DNA of 64,000 nucleotides, from NCBI GenBank assembly GCA_015680685.1, contig MNCI01017947.1, forward strand, positions 321,944 through 385,943, written 5' to 3'. Position 1 is the stretch's first letter; the number at the start of each line of letters is the position of its first letter. A program made the position numbers and the translations under genes. Positions 27,401-38,310 of the stretch are shown here, piece after piece. Source of the stretch: Gnetum montanum. Taxonomy: Eukaryota > Streptophyta > Gnetopsida > Gnetales > Gnetaceae. The notes under the pieces are model-generated. The model made no database searches. It saw only the letters and a list, made by a program, of their open reading frames with translations, and had not been told where the DNA came from.

Positions 27401-28000
27401 AGTTCATTCATGCTCATGACATATTCACATGTCAGGCTCTCAGCTAGTTCTATGCACAGTGTGCTACTTTCTGAATCAACAGTTAGCCACTGGGTGCCCT
27501 CCTATTTTGTGGCTACTATGTACAAACACCTTTTAATTTCTACCTTTGGCTCACACTACTTGCATGCAGAGATGGATGCATGCTTGATGGCCCAAACTCT
27601 CTACACACAACTTCACCTTGTATCACTATATGCGGTGCATAAAGCTCTCTTCTTCTTGATCTTTCCAAATGCATTTTCATTGAAGATTTCTAGGGAAAGA
27701 TCTTTGATGCCCATTCTTGTGTCTATGGTGCTCAGCCATGCCCTTCCCATAATGATTGGGAAGTTCCCTTTGCAATTCTCCACTTTAATTACCAGGAAGT
27801 CAATAGGATAAGACCACCCACCGACAATGATCACAATGTCTCCTACCAATCCCAATGGAATAGTGTTGGACTAGTCTACCAATTCCAATTTGATGTTGCT
27901 CTTCTTAAGAGGAGGTAGGTTCTAGGTAGTGTACATCTCATGAGAAATCAAATTAACACTAGAACCTGAATCAAGAAGAGCCTTGCATGGTTCATTCCTA
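24407..28000 (-). pseudogene. pol of element C, best active sites in the window
   Basis: Minus strand. Protease is at about 28000-27610, with KALLDSGSSVNL intact (DSG at 27964-27972) and FPIIMGRAWL. Reverse transcriptase is at about 27360-26250: motif A FLDGHSGHNQI has its Asp at 26824-26826; FMDDFSTYG has FMDD at 26629-26640; both are intact. RNase H is at about 26210-25800, including GAQLNYTTIEKELM and VHTDHSAT. Integrase is at about 25660-24600: HEGPCGGHY is kept, the second Cys pair is damaged (CEQY), GIDFMGP has the first Asp, FDNETHF has the second Asp with a Gly-to-Glu change beside it, and DNGQVEVTNRE keeps the Glu. The frame ends HGEDGQPC-type then TAA at 24407-24409. Stops and frameshifts break it. 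Confidence 0.82.
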
Positions 28001-28299
28001 GCAATCTACAAATAAATCAAAGGACTTCCAAGATCAGCTAATTTCTTGGAAAGGTTTCCTACATGAATTCAATCAGACACAGTATGAGTGAGCATTATAG
28101 TATGGATCCTTGGTAGAGTTTTCATTGAATGAGGCCTAAAGGAATTTGATATGGAGAAAGAGGTAAGAGTAGGGTTGTCAACCATGGGTGTAGGTGAGGT
28201 CTTAGGTGGACTATGGGGTTGAAATAAAGGTCTTTTCTTTGATTGGGCATTCGACCCCTCCGATTGATGATTAGGTTGAAAATTAATAGCCCTTGTAGC

Positions 28300-30609
28300 A
28301 TTGTGTTGTTGTGGTTCAGCTAGCAGTTCACCCTACATAGGAGGAGCAGGTGGTAGTTGTGCAACTGAAGGAGGAGTATGTGTAGAGATAGGAGGAGGAT
28401 AAGGATAGGAGGTGGCATCCTTCTTTCATGTGGAGAAGGAGTTCGATAATAATGAGAAGGGTGGTAGTAAGGCTGAATATTAGAAACGTGACTAGAAGAG
28501 TCATGTGGAGACATGTGTTGCTAAACATGATAACTATATGGAGTAGGCTACTAGTAAGGATATTATTGCCTTGGTGGTGCAAACACCCATGATTGTGGTT
28601 GCTACCATTATTGGTACTAGTTGTATGATTGCAGTGGAGCTCCACTTGGATAATATGGTTGTTGTTGGTGAAACTACCTAAGATTACCTTGAGGATAAGG
28701 TAACCTTCTAGATGTCTGACTTTGTGTAAGTCATGGATGTAAGGCATACACCTAGACTCTTGAAGATGTTACATAATGGGGCAACATCCCTTAGGATGTT
28801 CATACTGGTAGACATCACATCCACGATCATCATCTAATTCACTATCCACAACCTCTTCTATTGTAGAAATTTTTCCCTTACCTTTGTAATATGCATGTTT
28901 AGCTTCCTTATGCCTCCTATGCTCATGATCACTGCCTTGTTCTTAGGACTCCTCAGCAATTTTGAGGACAACTTGAAATCTACTATCTATGGAGTCTCTT
29001 AATTGATCAACCTTGGCCATAAGTTTAGATTGGAACTATTGAAGTGGCAAGGCTTTTTTATGCATCCTCTCATCAAATACAAATTCATCCTCATTGTCAT
29101 AGAATCAAACCTCCCACTTGCGAATAGAAGGATCATGATTGTACTCCTCTGCACTTTCTCTTTTTCTTAGTTCATCCTCTTCTTTAGTGACATACTCTAT
29201 TATCCTTTGTACCTGATGGGTAGTTAGTTCTAATAATCACCCTTGGGCATAGACACCAACAATTTTTCTCATTTCATTATGAAGCCTGCCTACAATGTGA
29301 TGAAGTTGAGCCAATTAAGAATAACCATGGCTAGGGAATTTATGCATCAAGGCATAGATTGGCCAATGGTAGTGTCCAAGGGTTCGTGTGCTCCTTGCTT
29401 CTAGCCTTGGATTTACTTTCTTAAGTTGGATACTTTGGAGTACATTTGATACTTATCATTGAACAACTTAAGCATGGTACTTCATCATCTGATAAATTCT
29501 AACTCTAAAGGCCAATACAAGTTCTCTGCTTCTTTAATGAGTGTCCTAGGGAGAAACTTTAGTTTTTGCCACTCATTTTTTATGTTTTACAAGGCACATG
29601 CATATTGGAAAGCTTGAAGATTATTCTTCACACAAAAGTTATATCCTCCTTCAAATCGAGGAATATTATTCATGTCTAACCATTTGATCCGACTGTCTTT
29701 TACATGCCTTGTTGGGATTCTAACTACCTCTGCGATGTTAAGCATACTTCAGGTAGCAAATAGAGGTTCATCGAGGCCTTGATCATGGTGCCTACAATGC
29801 CCTATACTACCCCTTCATTCATGGTGATGTGCCTCTCTTAAATGTCTATGCCCTTGATCTTGTATGTCCTAACAGTCCCTTTGGTTATTTTGTCCTGTCG
29901 ATCATTTTGTTCATTTCGATCAACTTCATCATAGTCTCATCCTCTACAGTCATGCTTAGAGCTAGAAAAAGAAGATGATGATGAAGGGAAAGAGGAAGGA
30001 GAACTAGCACCATCGCGGTGCCTACTATTGCCTCTTCAGCAATCATGACCACGATCACGATCATGCTTCTTATCTACATCCTTGTCTTGACTTGCCACTT
30101 TAGGTCCTTCTTTATCATTGGATCCCTTGTTACCATAATCAAGATTGTGAACTGTGGAGTGAAAATTCTATTTTTTACCTCCATCATTGAAGTCAAAGAG
30201 AGAAGGGTTCTCCACTAGCTTGTTAATATAATAGAAATGGAAAATCGTTAAGCCCTCTTACCTTCAAAAACCCATTATGCCATCCTAGCTACCAATCCCA
30301 TAGGTGTTATGATTTGGTGGGATGATAATCCTTGGTGTTAACATCTTCCACATTATACTCCCCATGGTGGTCTTGAAGATCACATCATGCAAGAATTTGA
30401 TAGAGCAATGTAGGAGCAGCATGATCAAGCGGCAACATAATGTTGCCCTCTATGTCATGCCACCATAGTTGTTCATCTTAGTGTAGGATGAAGGTGAAGT
30501 TTGGCACATACTCATTGGGGTGAGTATATATGATTCAATACTATTGAGGCTTTGTTGAATGAACATTATCAGCCTTGGGTAGAGGAGTGCTCCTGTGAGA
30601 AGAAGACAT
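28300..30609 (-). pseudogene. gag of element C, broken
   Basis: Starts MSSSHRSTPL with the ATG at 30609-30607, chosen because D and B start the same way. The N-terminal box (NFTFILH, DEQLWWHDIEGNIMLPL) is near 30500-30420. The Asp/Arg/His-rich charged region is near 30080-29800. Capsid core IPTRHVKDSRIKWLDMNNIP is at about 29720-29660, then FEGGY and LQAF. The C-terminal Cys-rich box with HPKGC is near 28800-28775. A Pro/Gln/Tyr-rich linker to pol follows (about 28720-28300). Several stops and frameshifts. Confidence 0.75.
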
Positions 30610-30749
30610 TTTCAGTTAGTAAAATAAAAATCATAGTGTGCTCTAAGAATTGGTTGTAGTAATTGTGAAATAAGATATGACTCTTAGGTTCATTTCAATG
30701 ACTTAAATACTTTTCACTGGGTCCTAGATAGTGTACAAAACAACAAAAA

Positions 30750-30770
30750 GATCCTTGACCAAAGCACTAA
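30750..30770 (-). promoter_or_regulatory. Primer binding site of element C (tRNA-Asp type, decayed)
   Basis: Minus strand ttagtgctttggtcaagga follows the 5' LTR. It aligns with TTGGCGCCGTTGCCGGGGA with changes that are mostly transitions. Confidence 0.55.
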
Positions 30771-31620
30771 TGATGAGCAGTGAGCTTACCCTATGCCCAA
30801 CCATATGAATCACTAAGGCATTACACACGATCCAATCGAATTCCATAGACCTATAGTTATCTCATACACTAGTTTCTCTAGGAAGTGAAATAACATTGAG
30901 AACGTTCATTGCCTTCCCAACTACACTTGTGAGGCTAAAGGATATGGTTTAAGTGTAATTAAGGTATATGAATTTTGTCATTTTATATTTTATGGATGTA
31001 ATCACCTACAATAAGAATAAGGGTAGAGTAGATTGAAAACTAATGTCTATTGCCTGGCTAGCCTAACACAAGTAACTACCCCACTTTCTTGGACACATCC
31101 TAAACACATATAGCATTGCTGGGCTACTAAACATTAAGCGTTGCTAGGTTACCATGTACTATATGAATGCTTGAAGTGGGCGTGCTTGCATTCATTAACT
31201 ACTAGAAATAAATTGCTTAATTCAAATACATTAAAATAAAGAGCAAGAAAGTAAATTGCATTAAAGAAAATATTAAGCTATTCTCAGTGCTGCAAGGATC
31301 ATCAAAAGAGTTTGTTTTATTCCCATCACACCACTTCACTTAGGTACATTAGTGCTCAAACAAAGAATCATACACACTTTAGACTCCTTCTATGAGCACT
31401 CAGAAAATATTCTAACTCTAAGAAAAATAAACTACAAGAGCCTCGCTACCCTAACTAAGAATGACTAAAAATTGACTCAAAATGGGAGCCCATGTGCAAT
31501 ATTTATAGACCCAGGGTAGACACTCCGATGTCACTTACATGATGTTGCATCAAGACCTTGATGTTGTGTATGCGACATCACATACCTGAGGTCAGGGCCA
31601 ACAATAAATGTGTTTCATCA
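30771..31620 (-). repeat. 5' LTR of element C
   Basis: Minus-strand start TGATGAAACAC at 31620, end CTGCTCATCA at 30771. The TATA box appears on plus as atatttatagac near 31498-31509. It pairs with 21576-22413. Confidence 0.88.
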
Positions 31621-31690
31621 CTATACCTTCCCAAAATTTTGTAAAGAACTTATTCCTCCTTTTGTTCACTCAAGGATGAGTTTTTATTTA

Positions 31691-31702
31691 GTCATGGGGG
31701 TA
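31691..31702 (+). promoter_or_regulatory. Polypurine tract of element B
   Basis: gtcatgggggta directly before the 3' LTR of B. The segment 31626-31690 is the end of the B internal region that was cut off by the C insertion. Confidence 0.8.
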
Positions 31703-32356
31703 TGATGAGTCATGCATTGTTGGGTCACATTGACAAGATGTTAGTGACATAACCCCATTGATGAAATCCAATTGACATAGGATTTTCCTCATTAACAAGA
31801 CCCCATTGAAGTGGCACTGTATCATCACCTATAAATGTACACCTATCCATTGCATTTATGGTACTTATTCCATTAGTTGTAGTGAAGCTCTTGCAGTTTG
31901 TTTTCTCCAAACTTGGAATATTTTCTGAATACCCACAATAGGAGTCAAAAGAATGTACAAATCTTTATTTGAGCACAAATGTACCTAAGCATCTTAGTAT
32001 GAACAACAACTATAACATGTTTAGGATGTGTGCAAAAAGTGGAAATGGATGGTTATGTTAGGATTAGTTAAACATTAGCTAGTATTAGATTAATTAAAAA
32101 TTTTATTATCTTATTCTTGTTCTTAGGTAACTTAAATCATAAAATATAAAATGATAAAAGTCATATGCCTTAGATACACTTAACCATATACTTATAATTC
32201 ACAAGTGGAACTAAGAAGACAATGATCATAATGGTTAGATTCTCCTCCTAAAACTAAGTGTACTTAGAGAGCTAAAGTCTATAGAATTTGACCAAATTAC
32301 TTAGTAAATGCTAGTGATTCATATGGTTGGGCATAGGGTATACTTGCTGCTCATTA
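31703..32356 (+). repeat. 3' LTR of element B, internally deleted
   Basis: Starts TGATGAGTCATGC. The TATA box ctataaat is at 31829-31836. After 'gtatgaacaacaac' (about 32010) it jumps to 'tataacatgtttagg', so about 150 bp present in the 5' LTR, including the aataaag signal, are deleted. It keeps the family LTR end (ggttgggcatagggtat...ctcatta) that the 5' copy lacks. Confidence 0.82.
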
Positions 32357-33350
32357 GCACTAAGGGTTGGAGCCTACTTTAGTGAGGACCCACTTGTATA
32401 ACTTTTGTATTTCATACTTGGAAAGAAATTCCACATCATCTTGTGTCTTCTAGAATAATAAACATCAATAAATACTTCCCTTAACATCCAATAACTCCAT
32501 TTATATACCAAGAATTCATTACCCATCCCATCCATCCTATATACACTTAACAAGATTTCATAGCCTAAAATTCTTTCTACATGAACTTTAAACATCAAAT
32601 TTTTAAATTTTGAACATCATAGCTATTCTAAGATCCTCTAGGAATGCCTACTATCTTTCTACCATTCAGTTTGACTTATTTTTCCCTCAAAAAATTACAA
32701 ATTTTTATGGTGAAATTATTGCTATGATGTATGAGGCCCTCATAAATCATTGATTTGATGTTGCATCAACAATGTCACATCACAAAAATACTATATATAT
32801 CCACAGGGACTTAGTCAATTTTTCATTTCTCTCATTTTCTTCTAAGAATTTTTTGCCAATTTTTTTCTCTTAAGCTCTGATACATTGAATTCCCCAAGAC
32901 ATAACTTGTGTCCTACCACTCTAATCTTCATGATTTTTTATTCTATTTGATCTTGGAGTGCCCGCCTTAGTCATGGGAGGTGATATCAAGGAAAATCTAA
33001 GCCAAATTTTTTAAAACGCTACCTATATTTGGAAGATAGTATAAGGGTAAGAAAGCTAAGACATAAGGAATATCATCATAGAATTAGTATATTCAAGCCA
33101 AATAAACTTAATAAATTCTCCTAATAAACCATTCCAACCAATTATAAGGTACTATGAGCCAAAATAATAATAAGTGATAGGTTATGGAAACTAAGGACAT
33201 AACATCCATAGGGTTTCTTTTTGGAATTTTCTCTAACTTTGTAATCATAGTATAGTAAGAAATTGATCCAACAAAAGGGGTGAGCAAGATAAAGACTTAT
33301 TAGAAAATGATATGAACATTTTAATAATCTTAAACCCTTATTAATTACAA
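32357..33350 (+). other. 3' spacer of element A, second part
   Basis: Continues the A spacer after B: 'gttggagcctactttagtgaggacccact' is equivalent to 17795-17823 in B and 56333-56352 in D. A further PPT-like tcatgggagg lies at 32971-32980. No gene recognised. Confidence 0.6.
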
Positions 33351-36150
33351 ATGGCACCAAAAAGGATACTGAAAGGAGGACCATTATAAATAGGAAATCA
33401 AAAGACTAAGAGGCCAAGGGAGTGGCTACACTAGAGAACAAACTCCACTAGTAGAACATGTGAAGCAAGAGACACAATCCTTTAGCATCTATCAACAAAC
33501 ATCTACTACTGAGTAATCTACCTAAGCAAAGGCTGAGGCACCACATGTACTAAAAGAAGGACAGCACCTCACGTTATCACCTAAATGCCTTCAAGCCATT
33601 CAAGAGAAGTCCATCATGTTGACAATTATTGTGAAACTTAACTTTGGTCCATTTATGGAGTTTTCCCCATATGCTATCAAGACCCAACTCCAATCATCAC
33701 CCTTGTGGCCCACCTTGCGAACAAGTGGAGATTGGTACTTAGTAGAAACCCTCCAATTTTAGAAGAATAAACAAGCTAATGCTACAGTGAAGATCGAGGG
33801 AATTTCTATATCATACTTAGGAGAGGTGATAGTTAAAGCCCTCAATTTGCCAAATGAGGGAGCTAATGTTGCACATATATTAACAAAGTCTGACACTAAT
33901 ATGAAGAGATTGTGGCTACACAAAGCCTATGGCAAGGAAGATAAGGAATATAGTGAGCCGACTACAAAGGAGAAAATCTATTTCAATGTTGGTACCTACC
34001 ACCTGTTTCCAAGAAAGAAACTCAATATACTCTCTACTTATGTGACTAGATGAAGTGTCATTTTGATGGAAAAAATTAACATAAACCTTGCCCATATGTA
34101 CTTCCTTGAAATATGAAGGAGGTTTGAAGAGAAGAAGGCAAGGAAGCCTAAATTTCCATTCCCTTGCCTCATTAAGAAGCTATGTAAGTAGGTAGGAATT
34201 TTAGGTTACACAAATGATGCTTTGAGAAAGGCTCAAATGCATCATATGCTAAAATGTCAAAACCCATACCACAAAAGAAAGACCAATTGGAAAAATAGGT
34301 AGGCACTAAGAGAGCAACTGGTTCAACTCCTGCTACCACCATTCAAGCCACTGAATAGTAGTAGCAAGCAAGACCTAGTAGCTAGTAGCCAACTAATCAA
34401 TAGTAGTAACAACAAGAACAACAACAACAAGTTCCACCATTTCCACCATAAGATTACAAGGCATTAATGAGTCATCTGTAGCAAATTGTAGATACTATTA
34501 GTTGGGAAATATGTGAGGGGGCTAATCTCTATAAGGTGATTGATTATGTAATTAGGCCCACTATCTCAACAGACCCTGCTGGTGGGAAAAATATCATTGC
34601 AATTAGGAGGAGGGAATTGGTCACAACAAATTTTTGGGGATGCTAGATCATTTCAAGTGATGTTGAAAACTAGAGAAGAAGCCACAGTAGTGGTAATGTA
34701 GCATCAGGATGTAGTTGGAGCCATAGAAGTAATCATTAATCACATTAAGGAATCTTTTAATATCATTATTGTGTCACCAACTAATCTTTTAGGAGCAAGA
34801 GACACTCAAATGCTTGTCAATTTCTCAATGATTCTTGATAATCATGAAGATGTACTTAATAGACTACTGTAGACTAGGCAAGTTATGAAAAATCACTTTA
34901 ATATACCAAGCAATATCACTGTAATGCAATCTAACTTGATAGCCACTATGAAAAAGTTGGTCATGGTAGAGACTAGGGTGAAGCATGCTGAAAATAAAGT
35001 TCATAGATTACAAGAAGAGCTCATGACCCTACGGGCAAAGAAGAGAGATCCAACACAATACATTACACCTAATCAACTTTAGCAATTTTAGGCATACCGC
35101 ATAAATCACCTCATTAACCACAACATGAAGATGGATCATGAGAAGGAGAAGGTAGTTTGGGATGCCTCAATGACCAAAGCATAAACTTATGCACATGCTA
35201 AGGCACTCACCACTCTACAAGAGGAGAACAAGCAATTAGCTATAGACAACACAAAGTTGATCAATGTGGAAAAATAGGAGAATGTTCTCGAATAAAACAT
35301 CCACCAATTAAGAGAACTTATGAGGGTCAACCAAGACATGAGCTAAATTCCTAGAGAAAATAGAATCTTATCAATGAAGGAAGTCCATGCCATTTGACAA
35401 AATTCTACCATCAAAATTAGAATGTGGTAAAATGAGGCTAAAAAGCATGAAAGGATCAAACAAAATTTTAGAGACTAGGTGGGCATGTACAAGTAAATCA
35501 ATGATAAGGAGATCCAGATGGCAAAAGCCAAGATCAGTTCTATCTCTATGCATAATCCTAATTTACAACCAATCCTACATAGCCTCACTCATGTCCACCA
35601 TGTGAAGGTTAAAAATAAAGACTTGTAGATTGAGGACCTTACAGAATACATGGGCTTAGCAATTCTCTATTATGCTAACTTAGTCATGTTAATAGCAGGT
35701 AGGCCCAACATAGAATTAGAACAATAGGTAGCAATAATTTATGCCTTATATGAAAAATAATTCTTTGACAGAAAAGATGCCTTGGAAAAATTGTATGTGG
35801 CATATTCTGAATTAGAGGTTGTAAAGTCTAGCTACCAGGGCTAAAAGGATGTTGTAGCTAACCTAGCTAGATGAATGTTAAACTATCAAGAACTATGGAA
35901 AATGGCTAGAACATTAGAGGAAGAAAGATGACAATTTATGGCATGGTACATGAAAGCAAATTAGATGTTCCTACAGATATCATATCGATGGGATGTACTA
36001 GCCCTATCACATGCTTCATAATAAGCATGGATGGTACATGATCCTAGGATAGAGGAGGAAAAGCTTCAGGCACTACTCAACCAATACCAATTTAAGAAGC
36101 CTAACAATAAATGAAACTAGCTAATCGAAGAGCCACCACCATCAAGAACT
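33351..36150 (+). pseudogene. Extra 3' gene of element A (coiled-coil protein), broken
   Basis: Homologue of 18640-21360 in B. The start is placed at MAPKRILKGGP (33351); a frameshift follows before the main open piece. Matching blocks are KTQLQSSPLW near 33680-33712, VKIEGI near 33789-33806, MEKINI...AHMYFLEI near 34063-34115, and FPFPCLIKKLCK with YTND near 34154-34215. The last looks like the end of the 'putative plant transposon protein' domain. A former poly-Gln linker is at 34356-34430. The rest is helical coiled coil (34885-35082 and on to about 35940), in the frame of 33787. Length would be about 900 codons. Most stops are TAG. Function unknown. No transmembrane or signal sequence is visible. 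Confidence 0.65.
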
Positions 36151-36356
36151 TAGGCTACATCGAGCTTCTTCAAGTTTTTGTTTTCTTTTTTTTCTTTTTG
36201 TTTTTTCATACACTTATGTCAATTTTATACAAACACCATTGCAGCATTCAGAGTTATATAAATAATCAATCATTCATGTATAGTTGACTTTACCTTCCAA
36301 TTTTGTAAGGAAATCTATCCTCATTTGGTTTTAACTCAAGGATGAGTTTCTAGTCA

Positions 36357-36368
36357 ATCATGGGGGTA
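36357..36368 (+). promoter_or_regulatory. Polypurine tract of element A
   Basis: atcatgggggta directly before the 3' LTR, the same motif as in B, C and D. Confidence 0.8.
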
Positions 36369-37209
36369 TGATGAAGTCAAATGTTCTATCAAAATGACAT
36401 TGTAGCAATGATGTCATTTCTCATGATACATCATTGTTGATATGATGTCTTGGGATGTGTGTAGCCCTATAAATATGATACTTAGGTGTACAATCCACAT
36501 AACTTTCATTAACATAGTAACTAGACTCTTGTAGTTTGATTTCCTAGCCTAGACTTAGCAACAGTGAATGCCCATAGTATGGTGTGTCATAGTGAACAAA
36601 ATCTTTGTTCGAAAAATTTGTACTTGGGCATAAGTTGTGAGTGGAAATAAAGATCAAACTATTTCTCCCCATTGTAGAATTCTCTTAGTTTACTATTTTC
36701 ACTTAGCTTACTAGCTTAATAATTTACTTTTTCCAAGCACTTTATTTTTACATGCCAATAGTTAGTGGAATGGATATGATTGATTTTGAGCGTTAAGTGT
36801 TATCATCTGGTAATCCCAATAGTATTATTGCTTGATTTTCCCAATAGTGTGATACTTGGTAATCCCAATGACAATTACATGAGCCCAAGACATGTTTAGT
36901 AAATCAGGAATAGTTATCCATCATAATAGGCTATAATAGGTTATTGTTTGCTTAGTTAGTTAGACTTCAATACTTTTCACCATGTTTACAACTAGGAGTA
37001 TTAGTGGCTGATCAACATCACCTATCATATGCATCACTACAAGCTAAACCATATGCTTAGAGTTTACTAACTTGAGTGGAAAGACAGTGATAGTGAGCTT
37101 AATTCACTCACTAGCCTAGCAACATGACCCATCCACAGATTACAATCAGGTTATATGTGAACACTCATAACTTGTATGGTTGGGTGTTGGATTACTCCAT
37201 TTCCCATAA
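36369..37209 (+). repeat. 3' LTR of element A
   Basis: Starts TGATGAAGTC, TATA box ctataaat at 36467-36474. It aligns with 1457-2339; the last 18 bases (ttactccatttcccataa) match the 5' LTR end ttactccaccactcatca at 13 positions. The exact end is set by the aatgg duplication that follows. Confidence 0.85.
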
Positions 37210-38310
37210 AATGGATAAAAAATAATTTTATTTAATAGTTTTATTAATGTTAAATAACAATGTCCTCTTTCTCCACTTTATTTGGTCTTTTTATTGATGA
37301 ACTTGAAGAGTGAATGCATAAAACAACTCATTTTATAATTATAAGTAGAAGCAACCCTATTAGACTCTTACTCTATATTGGTGATGTTACCTTAATTTCA
37401 AATTTAATGAAAGGATAAATGCTTAATACTCTTAATAACTTTTGTCAAAATTCAAGAATGAAAGTTAATGTCCAAAAAAACAAAAATTATGATTTGTAAG
37501 ACATAAAATAACATGTATGATTTTACTATAAAAGATGAACATGTGGGCATAATTTCCTTTTACAAATATCTTTGCCTAAAAGCTCTTGTAATTACAAATA
37601 GGATCAATGCATTACTCAAAGAATTACAAGTGGTATGAAAGCCTTATATGCCTTAAAAACAAATATAAGAACGAATCTATTCTCTATTGGCATATCCAAA
37701 AACAACTTTATCATGTCATTATTTGATCTACTATAATTTATGAATGTGTTGTATAGGATCTTACTCTATTAAAGAAATATTAACAACAAATATAAGAAAT
37801 TTAGAAGCTTTTTCTTACTTGATGAATTTAAGCTTCTTGAATATGTTACACTTCTTGAAGCAAAGATGATATCGTTAAAGGTTAAAAGTATTTATCAGTT
37901 TATACCTTACATCCATAATCTTTTTGTATCTTTATTGGATAAATATTTCAAAAAAAGTGATGATGGAAGCTCATGATAAAGGATGGCTTCATGGGAAATT
38001 TCTATGGCTTAATAAATGGAATATTCAAGAGTACATTCTTTTTTCTATTATTAACCAAGTTCACAATTTGGTAAAACAAGTAGTATTTCACAAACTTTAG
38101 AAAAATGTAGAAGGCAAAAAAAATTTCTATTTTAATAGTTTTGAGGAAGGCCTTCATTCAAAGATAAATTATTTATCTACTATTATTCCTCATTGATTAC
38201 AATGCACAATTAGTAGAACATGAATGGAATCTCATTATCTAAGAGTTGAAATAGGTAGATGACACAAAATTCATTGCAAAGAACAAATATGTCTACTATA
38301 TAATACAAAA
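37210..38310 (+). pseudogene. LINE reverse transcriptase, right half
   Basis: Continues the reverse transcriptase broken at 1456. In order: VKxQCPLSP near 37245-37275; LFGLFIDELEE after a one-base frameshift at about 37275; the catalytic YxDD box as YIGD (37374-37385, first Asp lost); a thumb/connection region with FKxxxYLxxxxxLLEAK near 37800-37870; then the C-terminal region (GWLHGKFLWLNKWNIQEY near 37981-38030; MESHYLRVEIGRxHKIHCKE near 38223-38283; CLLYN), which in this plant LINE family forms a Cys-His box. Many stops. The left and right halves together form one old element interrupted by A. Confidence 0.78.

Larger units (their letters stand above)
21576..31620 (-). mobile_element. Element C: Ty3/gypsy LTR retrotransposon, innermost
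   Basis: Minus-strand element of about 10.0 kb nested in the 3' spacer of B with a perfect ctata target duplication. Its 5' LTR is 30771-31620 and its 3' LTR is 21576-22413. Gag (30609 down to about 28300) and pol (about 28000-24407) follow, then a roughly 2-kb 3' spacer that lacks the extra gene of A and B. Protease and reverse transcriptase active sites are intact here, unlike in the other copies. Confidence 0.92.
9722..32356 (+). mobile_element. Element B: Ty3/gypsy LTR retrotransposon, interrupted by C
   Basis: Inserted in the 3' spacer of A. It has LTRs at 9722-10312 and 31703-32356, gag at 10395-12336, pol at about 13030-16638, an extra 3' gene at 18640-21360, and a polypurine tract at 31691-31702. 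C interrupts it at 21576-31620. Without C, B is about 12.6 kb. The flanks read ggcat (9717-9721) and gcact (32357-32361), an imperfect target duplication. Joining the flanks restores a sequence like the D spacer around 56320-56345 (cagggcataaaaggcatgag), which is stronger evidence than the duplication itself. Confidence 0.88.
1457..37209 (+). mobile_element. Element A: Ty3/gypsy LTR retrotransposon carrying nested B and C
   Basis: Outermost element of the nest. It has LTRs at 1457-2339 and 36369-37209, a primer site after the 5' LTR, gag at 2476-4393, pol at about 5040-8515, a long 3' spacer with an extra gene at 33351-36150, and a polypurine tract before the 3' LTR. Element B (9722-32356) interrupts the spacer. 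Without B, A is about 13.1 kb. It lies inside a LINE reverse transcriptase gene with a perfect 5-bp target duplication. The tRNA-Asp primer site and non-chromoviral integrase end suggest the Athila/Tat side of plant Ty3/gypsy. That lineage call is inference. Confidence 0.9.

Noticed and set aside
32357-32361. Exact target duplication for element B
   Set aside because: ggcat on the left and gcact on the right are not identical; the insertion is supported by rejoined spacer sequence rather than by these bases.
34356-34430. Possible stop-codon reassignment (TAG read as Gln)
   Set aside because: TAA and TGA stops and frameshifts also occur throughout, Trp codons became TAG too, and CHG deamination explains the bias.
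33351-36150. Env-like gene (retrovirus-type envelope) in A and B
   Set aside because: No signal peptide, membrane span or fusion-type segment is visible; coiled coils and a plant-transposon-type domain are seen instead.
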